In this document: piece after piece, positions 8,276 through 16,053 of the stretch
Position numbering within the stretch: position 1 is the first letter of the stretch
How the letters are laid out: every line of letters starts with the position of its first letter
Source of the DNA: Bacillus sp. V3-13
GTDB lineage: Bacteria; Bacillota; Bacilli; Bacillales; Cytobacillaceae
Assembly (NCBI RefSeq): GCF_002860165.1
Contig: NZ_PGUZ01000011.1
Coordinates: 1-44,413 of the forward strand
Direction: 5' to 3'
Length of the DNA stretch: 44,413 nt
Made by a program: the position numbers and the translations under genes
Notes under the pieces: generated by a model
Told to the model about the DNA's origin: nothing
What the model saw: only the letters and a program-made list of their open reading frames with translations
Database searches by the model: none

Positions 8276-8357
8276 TGCGTGGAGCAAACGATAAGACTAT
8301 AGAATAAATGAAATATTAGGTCATAATATAGTCATAATATAATAGAAATTAACGTCT

Positions 8358-8389
8358 GCATTGATCCAGAAAGGATTGATGCTTTTTTT
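8358..8389 (+). terminator. Intrinsic terminator downstream of the proA fragment
   Basis: GCATTGATCC (8358-8367) / GGATTGATGC (8373-8382) with a 5-base loop and seven T. It may be the former proA terminator. The rest of 8281-8600 holds only AT-rich sequence and the operator of the next gene. Confidence 0.75.
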
Positions 8390-8550
8390 GCTTGAAAATT
8401 TTTACAAAATACCAAACTAAGCACGGAATGATTTTTTAAGTGCCCTGGCTTTTGATAGAATCTCATTTTATTCTGCTATATTTTGGATTAAGGTATTTGT
8501 AAGTTCCTTAACGGTTAGGTTAGTTCAAAGAGATTGCGTTTTACTTAATT

Positions 8551-8587
8551 ATATCGTAATATGAGATATATTCTTAACATACGATAT
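8551..8587. promoter_or_regulatory. Putative operator of the MarR gene
   Basis: Inverted half-sites ATATCGTA (8551-8558) and TACGATAT (8580-8587), with an additional ATAT-rich palindromic core between them, lie directly upstream of the ribosome site. MarR proteins usually bind such palindromes in their own promoter. Binding here is inferred. Confidence 0.45.
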
Positions 8588-8600
8588 ATGGAGGGGGATT

Positions 8601-9026
8601 ATGTTAAAAGAAATCAACGAATTAAATCAACTTTGGACAGATATTTACTATCACTTACGTTTTAATCACCAAGAAAAAATAACTCATCAAAGTATAAGGA
8701 TTCTGCAAGTTATCCAAAAAGAGAATGAAGTAGGGATAAAAGAAGTTGCTAAAGCTATTCAAGTCTCTCAAAACACTGCTTCAGAACATATTAAACGCTT
8801 GATAGAAAAAAAATACTTAGTTAAAACCCGTAGCATCAAAGATGAGCGAAAGATAAATCTAAGCCTTACTGACTTGGGAGGCGAGGTATTACATCGCCAT
8901 TCCAGTCTCGATGAAGAAAAACTTAAAAAACTTCTATTTGAGATGATGAGTAATGACGAAAGACGAAAAATTTTAGAGGCATTTGCATTAATGAAGGAGA
9001 GAGCAACTAATGTTTCCAATCATTAA
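8601..9026 (+). CDS. MarR-family transcriptional regulator
   Basis: The 141-residue winged-helix protein has a recognition region VGIKEVAKAIQVSQNTASEH, then KRLIEKKYLVKTRSIKDERKINLSLT, the wing with the D-x-R motif that defines MarR proteins, and a C-terminal dimerisation helix. GGAGGGGG precedes ATG 8601. It overlaps the next gene by 17 bp, so the two are translationally coupled. The regulator probably controls this pair through the palindrome just upstream. The ligand is unknown. Confidence 0.85.
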   Translation: MLKEINELNQLWTDIYYHLRFNHQEKITHQSIRILQVIQKENEVGIKEVAKAIQVSQNTASEHIKRLIEKKYLVKTRSIKDERKINLSLTDLGGEVLHRHSSLDEEKLKKLLFEMMSNDERRKILEAFALMKERATNVSNH

Positions 9027-9359
9027 AATTATTGTTTCAGCTATTATTATTGGGCTTATCACACAAATTTCACAAAGGTATCCTACTCAGGGAGGGATCA
9101 TTGCGGCTTTACCCATTGTTAGCGTTTTAAGCATTATATGGCTATATGTACAGGGTGAACATATGGAGAAAATAAGTGAGTTTGCTTTAGGTGTAGTTTG
9201 GGGCATTCCCTCGACTGTCATTATGTTACTAATAATAGGAATTACACTAAAGAATTCTATTCATTTATTTCTTCAATAGGTCTGGGAATATTAGGATGGT
9301 TTTTATTTTTATTTATGCAAGATTTAATAATAAAACATTTAGTTAACTATATAGATTGA
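9010..9359 (+). pseudogene. DUF3147-type small membrane protein, frameshifted near the C-terminus
   Basis: From ATG 9010 (AAGGAG upstream) the frame reads 89 residues with three hydrophobic helices and the PTQGG-IAALP motif of DUF3147-like proteins, then stops at TAG 9277-9279. The adjacent frame continues at once with SIGLGILGWFLFLFMQDLII and ends at TGA 9357-9359, giving the usual length of about 116 residues. A single-base indel near 9265-9275 would explain the break. It could be a real mutation or a sequence error. If the break is real, the last membrane helix is lost. Confidence 0.65.
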
Positions 9360-9444
9360 ACTTAAGTTTTTCTTCATAATTTGGAAGGGTTTTTTTACAT
9401 CAGACGTCGAATAAAGAATTATCATGAATGGGCGGTGATGTGTA

Positions 9445-9699
9445 ATGAAATCTACTATTGACGAATTGCAGGATGTTGAAAATAGGATTAAATCTGAAAA
9501 AAGTCATCGCATGTATGAACGCTGCCAGGCGATTCGCCTGCATCTGATGGGGAATACTCCCCACCAAATCGCTACCATTCTCAAGCGCACACATAAAACA
9601 ATCTCCACGTATATCCGTCCTATCAAGAAAACAGTGACAGGTCCGAAACGCATTGTCCAGGCGGAGGAAATAATGAGCGGCGAGGACTTCTCCGTTTAG
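9445..9699 (+). pseudogene. N-terminal fragment of an IS630-type transposase
   Basis: The first ~60 codons (ERCQAIRLHLMGNTPHQIATIL, KRTHKTISTYI) form the helix-turn-helix domain that opens IS630/Tc1-like transposases. After the HTH the reading passes into the 86-bp repeat described at 9628 and stops. The DDE catalytic half is absent, so the product cannot transpose. Confidence 0.65.
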
Positions 9700-9713
9700 C
9701 CAAAAACAGGTAC
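9628..9713 (+). repeat. Dispersed repeat, copy 1 (fragment of an M20-like gene end)
   Basis: This segment from AAAACAGTGACAGG to AACAGGTAC recurs at 22904-22986 with roughly 85 percent identity. In one frame both copies read like the MGGEDFSYY motif of M20 peptidases (here MSGEDFS-). Both appear to be scraps of the same ancestral sequence. Confidence 0.7.
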
Positions 9714-9764
9714 TTGGATGTTACTAGCCAGGGGGGAGAGCCCAAACCTAAAAAATGATGAGTC

Positions 9765-10970
9765 TTATATTTTCACAGCTTCACGTCTGGCATTCCAATT
9801 TTTTCTCCAGGCTATGCTGGCAAACAACAGTACACCGAAGGCAATGAGAGCGAATGCCGCAAAGGTAATAAAACCGGCAGCGTAAGTTCCCGTCGCTCCT
9901 TTTACCAGCCCTAATAGAGTTGGAAGAAAGAAACCGCCGATCCCCCCTGCAGCCCCAATAATGCCCGTTAGCATCCCCATTTCCTTTTGAAACCGTTGCG
10001 GTACTAATTGAAATACAGCGCCATTTCCCATACCAAGACACATCATACCGATGAAAAGCAGGATTGTAACAAGCGTAAATGGAGGGAACTGGCTCACTCC
10101 CAGCATTGTGAGAGAAACTCCAATAAATAAATAGGAAAGAATCCTTACTCCGCCGATTCGATCCGCAATTAATCCGCCAACGGGACGAAAGAAGCTGCCT
10201 GCAGCCACGCATAAAGTAACGAAATCACCGGCTTCCACTTTTGACAGGCCATATTCATCGACAAAGAAAATGCTCAGAAAGCTCGATAACCCGACGAATC
10301 CCCCAAATGTTACTCCGTAGAGAAGGCAGAACAACCAGGTATCTTTATGGCTGAACGCTTTTAAATAGTTGACCAAGGGCTGTGGTTTCGGCTGCGTTGG
10401 CGCATCTTTAGCCATAAAGATAAAGACAATCAAAACGATTGTTAACGGGACAAGTGCCAAACCCATGACTGCGTGCCAGCCAAAGTTTTCAGCCAAACGG
10501 GGTCCGAATAAGGTGGCAAAAAGGGTTCCGCTGTTGCCTGCTCCGGCTATTCCATTTGCAACACCCTGCAAGTGCGGAGGATACCAGCGGCTGGCCATCG
10601 GCAGTGCAACGGCAAAACTTGCACCTGCTATCCCCAGTAAAATACCAATTGCATATAATTCGGTTAACGTCTTTCCCGCCAAGAGACCCCATAGAAGAGG
10701 TACTGTTGTAATGGACATTCCAATAATACCCGTTTTCTTTGGACCAATACGGTCGGTTAAGATTCCAAGGATAATTCGAAAAAGAGAGCCCGCCAGGATA
10801 GGGATGGCAACGATGAATCCTTTTTCAGCCGGTGAAAGGCCAAAATCCTGTGAGATGTAAACCCCCAGAGCACCAAGTAACACCCAAATCATAAAGCTCA
10901 CATCGAAATACAAAAAGGACGAAATAAGTGTTTTTGGATGCCCGCTGGTCTTTAGTTCAGACAACTTCAT
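9765..10970 (-). CDS. nasA: Nitrate transporter NasA (NNP/NarK family MFS)
   Basis: The product is about 401 residues with twelve hydrophobic spans. The nitrate-signature segment is present around [17 protein letters not shown] and [11 protein letters not shown], and a second glycine-rich motif, [15 protein letters not shown], in the C-terminal half. It imports nitrate (possibly nitrite) for assimilation. The start ATG 10970 ([12 protein letters not shown], as in B. subtilis NasA from memory) has AAAGGGG upstream; the ATG at 10988 does not. It is divergent from nasB, the same arrangement as in B. subtilis. A TATAAT at 11065-11060 with a TnrA box 41 bp upstream gives its likely promoter. Confidence 0.9.
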   Translation of the reverse strand: MKLSELKTSGHPKTLISSFLYFDVSFMIWVLLGALGVYISQDFGLSPAEKGFIVAIPILAGSLFRIILGILTDRIGPKKTGIIGMSITTVPLLWGLLAGKTLTELYAIGILLGIAGASFAVALPMASRWYPPHLQGVANGIAGAGNSGTLFATLFGPRLAENFGWHAVMGLALVPLTIVLIVFIFMAKDAPTQPKPQPLVNYLKAFSHKDTWLFCLLYGVTFGGFVGLSSFLSIFFVDEYGLSKVEAGDFVTLCVAAGSFFRPVGGLIADRIGGVRILSYLFIGVSLTMLGVSQFPPFTLVTILLFIGMMCLGMGNGAVFQLVPQRFQKEMGMLTGIIGAAGGIGGFFLPTLLGLVKGATGTYAAGFITFAAFALIAFGVLLFASIAWRKNWNARREAVKI

Positions 10971-11059
10971 TTCTAATTCCCCTTTCATTTTTTAACTGGG
11001 AAAGCTTCATTTCCTTATTTGAAAATAGATAGCTAACCCGGTTTCAAGCAATTAGTGCC

Positions 11060-11065
11060 ATTATA
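11060..11065 (-). promoter_or_regulatory. -10 element of nasA
   Basis: TATAAT on the minus strand, with no good -35. Its centre is about 41 bp from the centre of the TnrA box at 11095-11111, which places that box near -50. Confidence 0.6.
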
Positions 11066-11094
11066 AAAGAGGAGAATGACGATTGAAAGTCTTA

Positions 11095-11111
11095 TGTAAG
11101 GAAATCTAACA
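11095..11111. promoter_or_regulatory. TnrA box for nasA
   Basis: TGTAAGGAAATCTAACA matches the TnrA consensus TGTNANAWWWTMTNACA at all fixed positions but one. TnrA is the activator of nitrogen-limitation genes in Bacillus. Confidence 0.75.
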
Positions 11112-11227
11112 TAGGAAAGTTGTTAATAGTATTTTGGTAAACCGCCAATTTTATGCGGTTAAAATTTCCATTTAGCATCATTGGAACAAGCAAATCATTT
11201 CGAAACGGGCAGGTTTTAAAAAAAGTA

Positions 11228-11244
11228 TGTAAGGTTTTATTACA
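11228..11244. promoter_or_regulatory. TnrA box for nasBC, with -10 at 11274-11279
   Basis: TGTAAGGTTTTATTACA differs from the consensus at one position. GATAAT (11274-11279) follows with 40-41 bp between centres, the same geometry as for nasA and nasD. The 10989-11330 gap is thus a double regulatory region; nothing else was seen in it. Confidence 0.75.
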
Positions 11245-11330
11245 CACTTTATTTCAAATCTGTTCTTTTATGCGATAATACGCAACAGCATTGACAACAA
11301 CCATATTTATTCACTTCTGGGGGTTTTAAA

Positions 11331-13685
11331 ATGGATAAACAAAGATTGGTGTTGATTGGGAATGGAATGGCGGGTGTTCACTGCATTGAAGAAATTATCA
11401 AGGTTGACGCCAATAAATTTGAGATTACCATCATTGGAAGTGAACCATACGGAAACTATAATCGGATTATGTTGTCTTCTGTTTTGCAGGGGGATACAAA
11501 AATAACCGAGATTATGCTGCATGAGAAAGACTGGTATAAACAGAAAGGGATCAAACTGTTTATTGGAGAAACGGTAAAGAAATTGGATATTGACAAACAG
11601 ATCATAAGAACAGATAAAGGCAGGGAGATCCCTTTTGATCAATTAATTTTAGCAACAGGTTCCACGCCATTTATTCTGCCTATTCCCGGTGTGGAAAAAG
11701 AAGGGGTCTATACATTTCGAACGATACAGGATTGCCAAAAAATTATGGAAGCAGCCAGGCGATCTAAAAAAGCGGCCGTCATCGGTGGAGGCCTTCTTGG
11801 CCTGGAAGCAGCAAAAGGGTTACAGAATCTCGGCTTGCAGGTTCACGTGATTCATAAATCCTCCCTGTTAATGGAAAGGCAGCTGGATGCAACCGCCTCG
11901 AAAATGCTGCGAAAAGAACTGGAACGGCAAGGCATGAAATTTCTTTTGGCAAAGGAAACAAAAGAGATTATTGGCGATCTGGATGCGAAAGAGATTTTGT
12001 TTTCAGATGGTACAAAGGTGGATGCCGAAATGATTGTCATAGCTGCCGGCGTTCAGCCAAACTGTCAATTGGCAAGGGATAGTGGAATTCTGACGAACCG
12101 GGGAATCCTCGTCAATGAATTTATGCAAACAAACATTCCTAATATTTATGCCGTTGGAGAATGTGCCGAACACGAAGGCGTTGTTTATGGCTTGGTTAAG
12201 CCCCTGTATGAACAAGGGGCAGAGCTGGCAAAGCATATTTGTGGTGTTCCCGGAGATGGATACGTTGGCTCTGTGTTGTCAACTCAATTGAAAATATCCG
12301 GAGTGAACGTATTTTCCATCGGGAAGCTGGCCGAAGACCGCCATTCAAAAGCCATCACTGTTTTTAACGATGTAGACGGGATTTATAAGAAAATGATTTT
12401 TCAGGAAAATAGATTGGTTGGGTCTGTGTTGTACGGTGACATAAAGGAAGCGCCAAGATTGCTGGATATCATTCGCAAGAAAAAAGATATTGCATCGGTA
12501 GAAAAAGGAATTCTCCTTTCACCGGCCATAGCCGGAGAGGATCCGATTGCTTCCTTGAAGCCGTCAGAAATGATCTGTAATTGCAATGGTGTTTCTAAAG
12601 GGGCCATTATCGAAGCTGTTATCAGTAAGGGTTTATCAACGGTCGAGCAAATAAAGCAATGTACAAAGGCCTCAGGTGCGTGCGGAAGCTGTAAACCCCT
12701 CATTTCCGAGCTGTTAGCTTATACCATGAGCGATGATTTTGATGAATTTGTCGAAACAAGCCCTTTATGCCGATGTACGTCATTGACCGAGGACGAAGTT
12801 GTCTGCCAAATGCAAAAGCAAAACCTTACTTCAGCTGAAGAGATTATGGCTAAATTGGGTTGGACCAGCCTGAAGGGATGCCCTAAATGCCTGCCTGCTT
12901 TACAGTATTACCTGAGAATGGTTTACCCGCACCGTGAAGTTCATGAAGATAACCTTATAGAAATGGCGACGCTAAACGGAATCAGCCATAGTGACGGAAC
13001 ATTTTCCGTTACTCCGCAAATGTATGGTGGAGTAACCAACCCAAAGCAATTAAGGAAAATAGCAGATGTGATGGAGAAATATCAAATAGCGAAAGCGGCA
13101 TTAACCAGTGAACAGCGAATACAGCTCATCGGGATATCAAGAGAGGATCTTGAAGGAATTAAAAAAGAGCTGGATATGCATTTAGGCGAAACCAATAGCC
13201 CATTAACCCATACGGTAAAAACAACTATAAATGAAAGCAATTGTGGCTGCGGGAAACACGATTCCCTCGAAATAGCAGCCCGACTCGATAGAATAACAGA
13301 ATGCTTACAAACACCCTATCGAATAAGGGTAGGAGTTTCCCCTTGTATACACGGTGAAGCTGGCTCTGCAAGCAAGGATATCGGAGTTATCGCCATTGAC
13401 GGGCGATGGGAAATTTATGTCGGCGGCAGCGATGAACGAAGGGTCCGCGCGGGTGACCTTTTGTATGTTGTGACCTCACCTGAAGAAGTAATTGAACTGT
13501 CCGGGGCATTTATCCAGTATTACAGGGAAACGGCGAATTATTTAGAGCGGACGTGGGAATGGATTGAAAGGGTGGGGTTAATTCATATCAGAGAGGTCTT
13601 ATTTGATTCCTATTTCCGAGGTCAATTACTTAACCGTCTTAAGGAGGATTCTTCAAACCGACAAACAATTTTGGAAACCAGATAA
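11331..13685 (+). CDS. nasB: Assimilatory nitrate reductase electron-transfer subunit NasB
   Basis: A 784-residue flavoprotein. FAD is bound at GNGMAGVHC near the N-terminus and NAD(P)H at GGGLLGLEAAKG (about residue 150). Two BFD-like [2Fe-2S] domains follow (CNCNGVSKG…CGSCKP and CRC…GCPKC), then a region related to the nitrite reductase siroheme domain. Compared with NasD at 16054, two of four cluster cysteines are lost: the TC-x5-C segment reads TTINESNC and SACPRNC reads SPCIHGE. It should therefore not bind siroheme and is assigned to electron delivery from NAD(P)H to NasC, as in B. subtilis. GGGGGT precedes ATG 11331. It is transcribed with nasC from a TnrA-type promoter. Confidence 0.85.
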   Translation: MDKQRLVLIGNGMAGVHCIEEIIKVDANKFEITIIGSEPYGNYNRIMLSSVLQGDTKITEIMLHEKDWYKQKGIKLFIGETVKKLDIDKQIIRTDKGREIPFDQLILATGSTPFILPIPGVEKEGVYTFRTIQDCQKIMEAARRSKKAAVIGGGLLGLEAAKGLQNLGLQVHVIHKSSLLMERQLDATASKMLRKELERQGMKFLLAKETKEIIGDLDAKEILFSDGTKVDAEMIVIAAGVQPNCQLARDSGILTNRGILVNEFMQTNIPNIYAVGECAEHEGVVYGLVKPLYEQGAELAKHICGVPGDGYVGSVLSTQLKISGVNVFSIGKLAEDRHSKAITVFNDVDGIYKKMIFQENRLVGSVLYGDIKEAPRLLDIIRKKKDIASVEKGILLSPAIAGEDPIASLKPSEMICNCNGVSKGAIIEAVISKGLSTVEQIKQCTKASGACGSCKPLISELLAYTMSDDFDEFVETSPLCRCTSLTEDEVVCQMQKQNLTSAEEIMAKLGWTSLKGCPKCLPALQYYLRMVYPHREVHEDNLIEMATLNGISHSDGTFSVTPQMYGGVTNPKQLRKIADVMEKYQIAKAALTSEQRIQLIGISREDLEGIKKELDMHLGETNSPLTHTVKTTINESNCGCGKHDSLEIAARLDRITECLQTPYRIRVGVSPCIHGEAGSASKDIGVIAIDGRWEIYVGGSDERRVRAGDLLYVVTSPEEVIELSGAFIQYYRETANYLERTWEWIERVGLIHIREVLFDSYFRGQLLNRLKEDSSNRQTILETR

Positions 13686-13765
13686 ACAGCTTTTCCCGCA
13701 TTAAACGGGCAGAATGATCCGCAAAAATTCTTGTTATTGTACATTGTCAAAGGGGGATGGAAATC

Positions 13766-15901
13766 TTGACAGAATTACTATTAAAGTATTTCAGGGATAA
13801 ACAGCAAAAAGGACAATCAGAAAAAGTGTATCCTACGCAGTGCCCTTTTTGCAGTATGCAATGTAAACTGCAGCTGATTGAAGAATCCAATCCAACGCGA
13901 AAAAAATATACTTCGATAGGCACGGATAATCCTGCTTCAAAAGGGAGGCTGTGTGTAAAGGGGCAAAATTCTTACCAGCATGCCATCCACAAAGACCGTA
14001 TTCTTTACCCTTTCTTGAAAATTGACGGAGAGTTCCAGCGCATATCCTGGGAAAGGGCTTTGTCCCTGATTAAAGATAACTTTAAAAGAATACAAAGGGA
14101 GGATGGCAAGGATGCACTTGCAGTTTATGGCAGTGCTTCCATTACGAACGAAGAAGCCTATTTACTCGGTAAATTTGCACGCGTGGCATTAAATACAAAA
14201 CATATTGATTATAACGGGCGCCTCTGTATGTCTGCAGCTGCATCCGCTGCTGCCCAGACATTCGGAATGGATCGCGGCTTCACAAATAGCCTTTCAGAGA
14301 TTCCGCATTCACGTGTCCATATTTTGGCGGGCACCAATATCGCGGAATGCCAGCCGACGATCATGCAGTATTTTGAAAAAGCAAAGGATAATGGTTCTTA
14401 CATCATCGTGATTGACCCGCGCGAAACACCAACTGCAAAAATCGCTGACTTGCATTTGAAAATAAGACCAGGGATGGATGCAGCCTTGGCAAATGGATTT
14501 TTGAAAGTAATCATGGAAGAGGGCCTCCTGGATGAACAATTTATTGAGAAGTGGTCAACAGGGTTTGAAGAGGTGAAAGAGTATGTTTCTTCTTTACAGT
14601 TGGACCAGATCGCTGATCTTACGGGTGTACCTGCGGAGCAAATCAGAACGGCTGCCAGAAAATTCGGTGAAGAAGAGTCGGGCATGATTTTTACTGCCAG
14701 AGGAGTTGAGCAGCAGACAGATGGATCCGCATCTGTACGGAATTATTTAAATATTCTTATTGCTACCGGAAAGATCGGCAAGCCCTGCTCAGGATACGGA
14801 GCGATTACGGGTCAGGGAAATGGCCAGGGCGCGAGAGAACACGGACAAAAGGCAGATCAGCTGCCTGGATACCGGTCCATCGAGAATAAGGAACATCGGC
14901 AATATATTGCAGACGTTTGGGGAATTGATGCAGCCGACCTGCCAGGAAAGGGTGTGTCTGCATTCGAGATGATGGATAAAATCGACAAGGGGGAGATAAC
15001 GGGGATGCTGCTGATGTGTTCGAACCCGGTTGTCTCCAATCCTAACGCTAAATTTGTCCAGGAAGCTTTAAAAAAATTAAAGTTTCTTGTCGCCGTGGAT
15101 TTGTTTCTTTCTGAAACGGCACAATTGGCTGATTTAGTTTTACCTGCGTCGTCTTTTCTCGAGGATGAGGGGACGATGACCAATTTGGAAGGCCGGGTGA
15201 CGCTCAGGGAAGCAAGCCGCCCTTGCCCCGGAGAGGTGAAGCATGATTGGCAAATTATATGCGAGATCGCAAAAGTGCTTGGAAAAGGCCCGTTTTTTTC
15301 TTACTCAAATGCAGAGGAAATCTTTAATGAATTGAGATTGGCCAGTAAAGGGGGAATAGCCGATTATTACGGCATCACCTACAGCCGGCTGCGGCAGGAG
15401 GGAGGTATAGTATGGCCTTGCCCTGATGCTGAACATAAAGGGACGATGAGGTTATTTGAATCAGGTTTCGCTCATCCTGACAAAAAAGCACGAATGATGG
15501 CGGTTTATAACGATCCGGCTGTGCCAAAAGAAAAGCCAAATGACGATTTTCCGTTGTACTTAACGAATGGCAGAGTGATATCACATTACTTGACGGGAGT
15601 CCAAACAAGAAAAAGTGCGGCACTAGTCGCCAGGAATTTTGAATCCTATCTCGAAATCCATCCGAAAACTGCAAAAAAATATAAAATTGAAGATCAAGTT
15701 TTAATTAAAGTAGAATCAAGACGAGGAAGTGTTGTTGTTAGAAGCAAATGGTCAGAAGCAATTCGGCAGGATACAGTATTTATACCGATTCATTGGGCCG
15801 ATTTTCAAAATGTAAACCAATTAATTTCAGGGGATTTGGATCCGGCCTGTAAAATGCCGGGCTTCAAAGTAAGTGCAGTCAGAGTGAGCCCGATCACTTA
15901 G
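13766..15901 (+). CDS. nasC: Assimilatory nitrate reductase catalytic subunit NasC
   Basis: A molybdopterin oxidoreductase of about 711 residues. The N-terminus has CPFCSMQC and, 40 residues on, GRLCVKG, a C-x2-C-x3-C-xn-C [4Fe-4S] site. Next come the bis-MGD domains (YGSASITNEEAYLLGKFAR, GRLCMSAA, LAGTNIAECQPT, ITGQGNGQGAREHGQKADQLPG) and a C-terminal molydopterin dinucleotide-binding domain (LTNGRVISHYLTG). It reduces nitrate to nitrite in the cytoplasm using electrons from NasB. The TTG at 13766 (MTELLLKYFRDKQQ) is preferred because AAAGGGGG lies at the right distance; the ATG at 13757 overlaps that site. A terminator follows. Confidence 0.9.
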   Translation: MTELLLKYFRDKQQKGQSEKVYPTQCPFCSMQCKLQLIEESNPTRKKYTSIGTDNPASKGRLCVKGQNSYQHAIHKDRILYPFLKIDGEFQRISWERALSLIKDNFKRIQREDGKDALAVYGSASITNEEAYLLGKFARVALNTKHIDYNGRLCMSAAASAAAQTFGMDRGFTNSLSEIPHSRVHILAGTNIAECQPTIMQYFEKAKDNGSYIIVIDPRETPTAKIADLHLKIRPGMDAALANGFLKVIMEEGLLDEQFIEKWSTGFEEVKEYVSSLQLDQIADLTGVPAEQIRTAARKFGEEESGMIFTARGVEQQTDGSASVRNYLNILIATGKIGKPCSGYGAITGQGNGQGAREHGQKADQLPGYRSIENKEHRQYIADVWGIDAADLPGKGVSAFEMMDKIDKGEITGMLLMCSNPVVSNPNAKFVQEALKKLKFLVAVDLFLSETAQLADLVLPASSFLEDEGTMTNLEGRVTLREASRPCPGEVKHDWQIICEIAKVLGKGPFFSYSNAEEIFNELRLASKGGIADYYGITYSRLRQEGGIVWPCPDAEHKGTMRLFESGFAHPDKKARMMAVYNDPAVPKEKPNDDFPLYLTNGRVISHYLTGVQTRKSAALVARNFESYLEIHPKTAKKYKIEDQVLIKVESRRGSVVVRSKWSEAIRQDTVFIPIHWADFQNVNQLISGDLDPACKMPGFKVSAVRVSPIT

Positions 15902-15927
15902 AAATAAAACTCTTTTTTATTTCAAAG

Positions 15928-15962
15928 AAAAGCATGACCTGCTTAGGTTCGTGCTTTTTTTT
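15928..15962 (+). terminator. Terminator of nasBC
   Basis: AAAAGCATGACC pairs with GGTTCGTGCTTTT (one G-U, one bulge), followed by more T. It separates nasBC from nasDE. Confidence 0.75.
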
Positions 15963-15972
15963 GAAAAAACCA

Positions 15973-15989
15973 TGTCAGATTTTCTAACG
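15973..15989. promoter_or_regulatory. TnrA box for nasDE, with -10 at 16019-16024
   Basis: TGTCAGATTTTCTAACG deviates from the TnrA consensus only in the last base. TATCTT at 16019-16024 lies 40-41 bp away centre to centre, as at nasA and nasB. Confidence 0.7.
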
Positions 15990-16053
15990 TATTTCCGTTA
16001 CTTTTATTAAAAATGTGTTATCTTTTTAGAAACTTTCTAAGGAGGAGCTTCGA

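Noticed and set aside
10369-10860. 163-codon frame opposite nasA
   Set aside because: Antisense to a conserved transporter and rich in Pro/Lys/Ile as expected of a shadow; no ribosome site.
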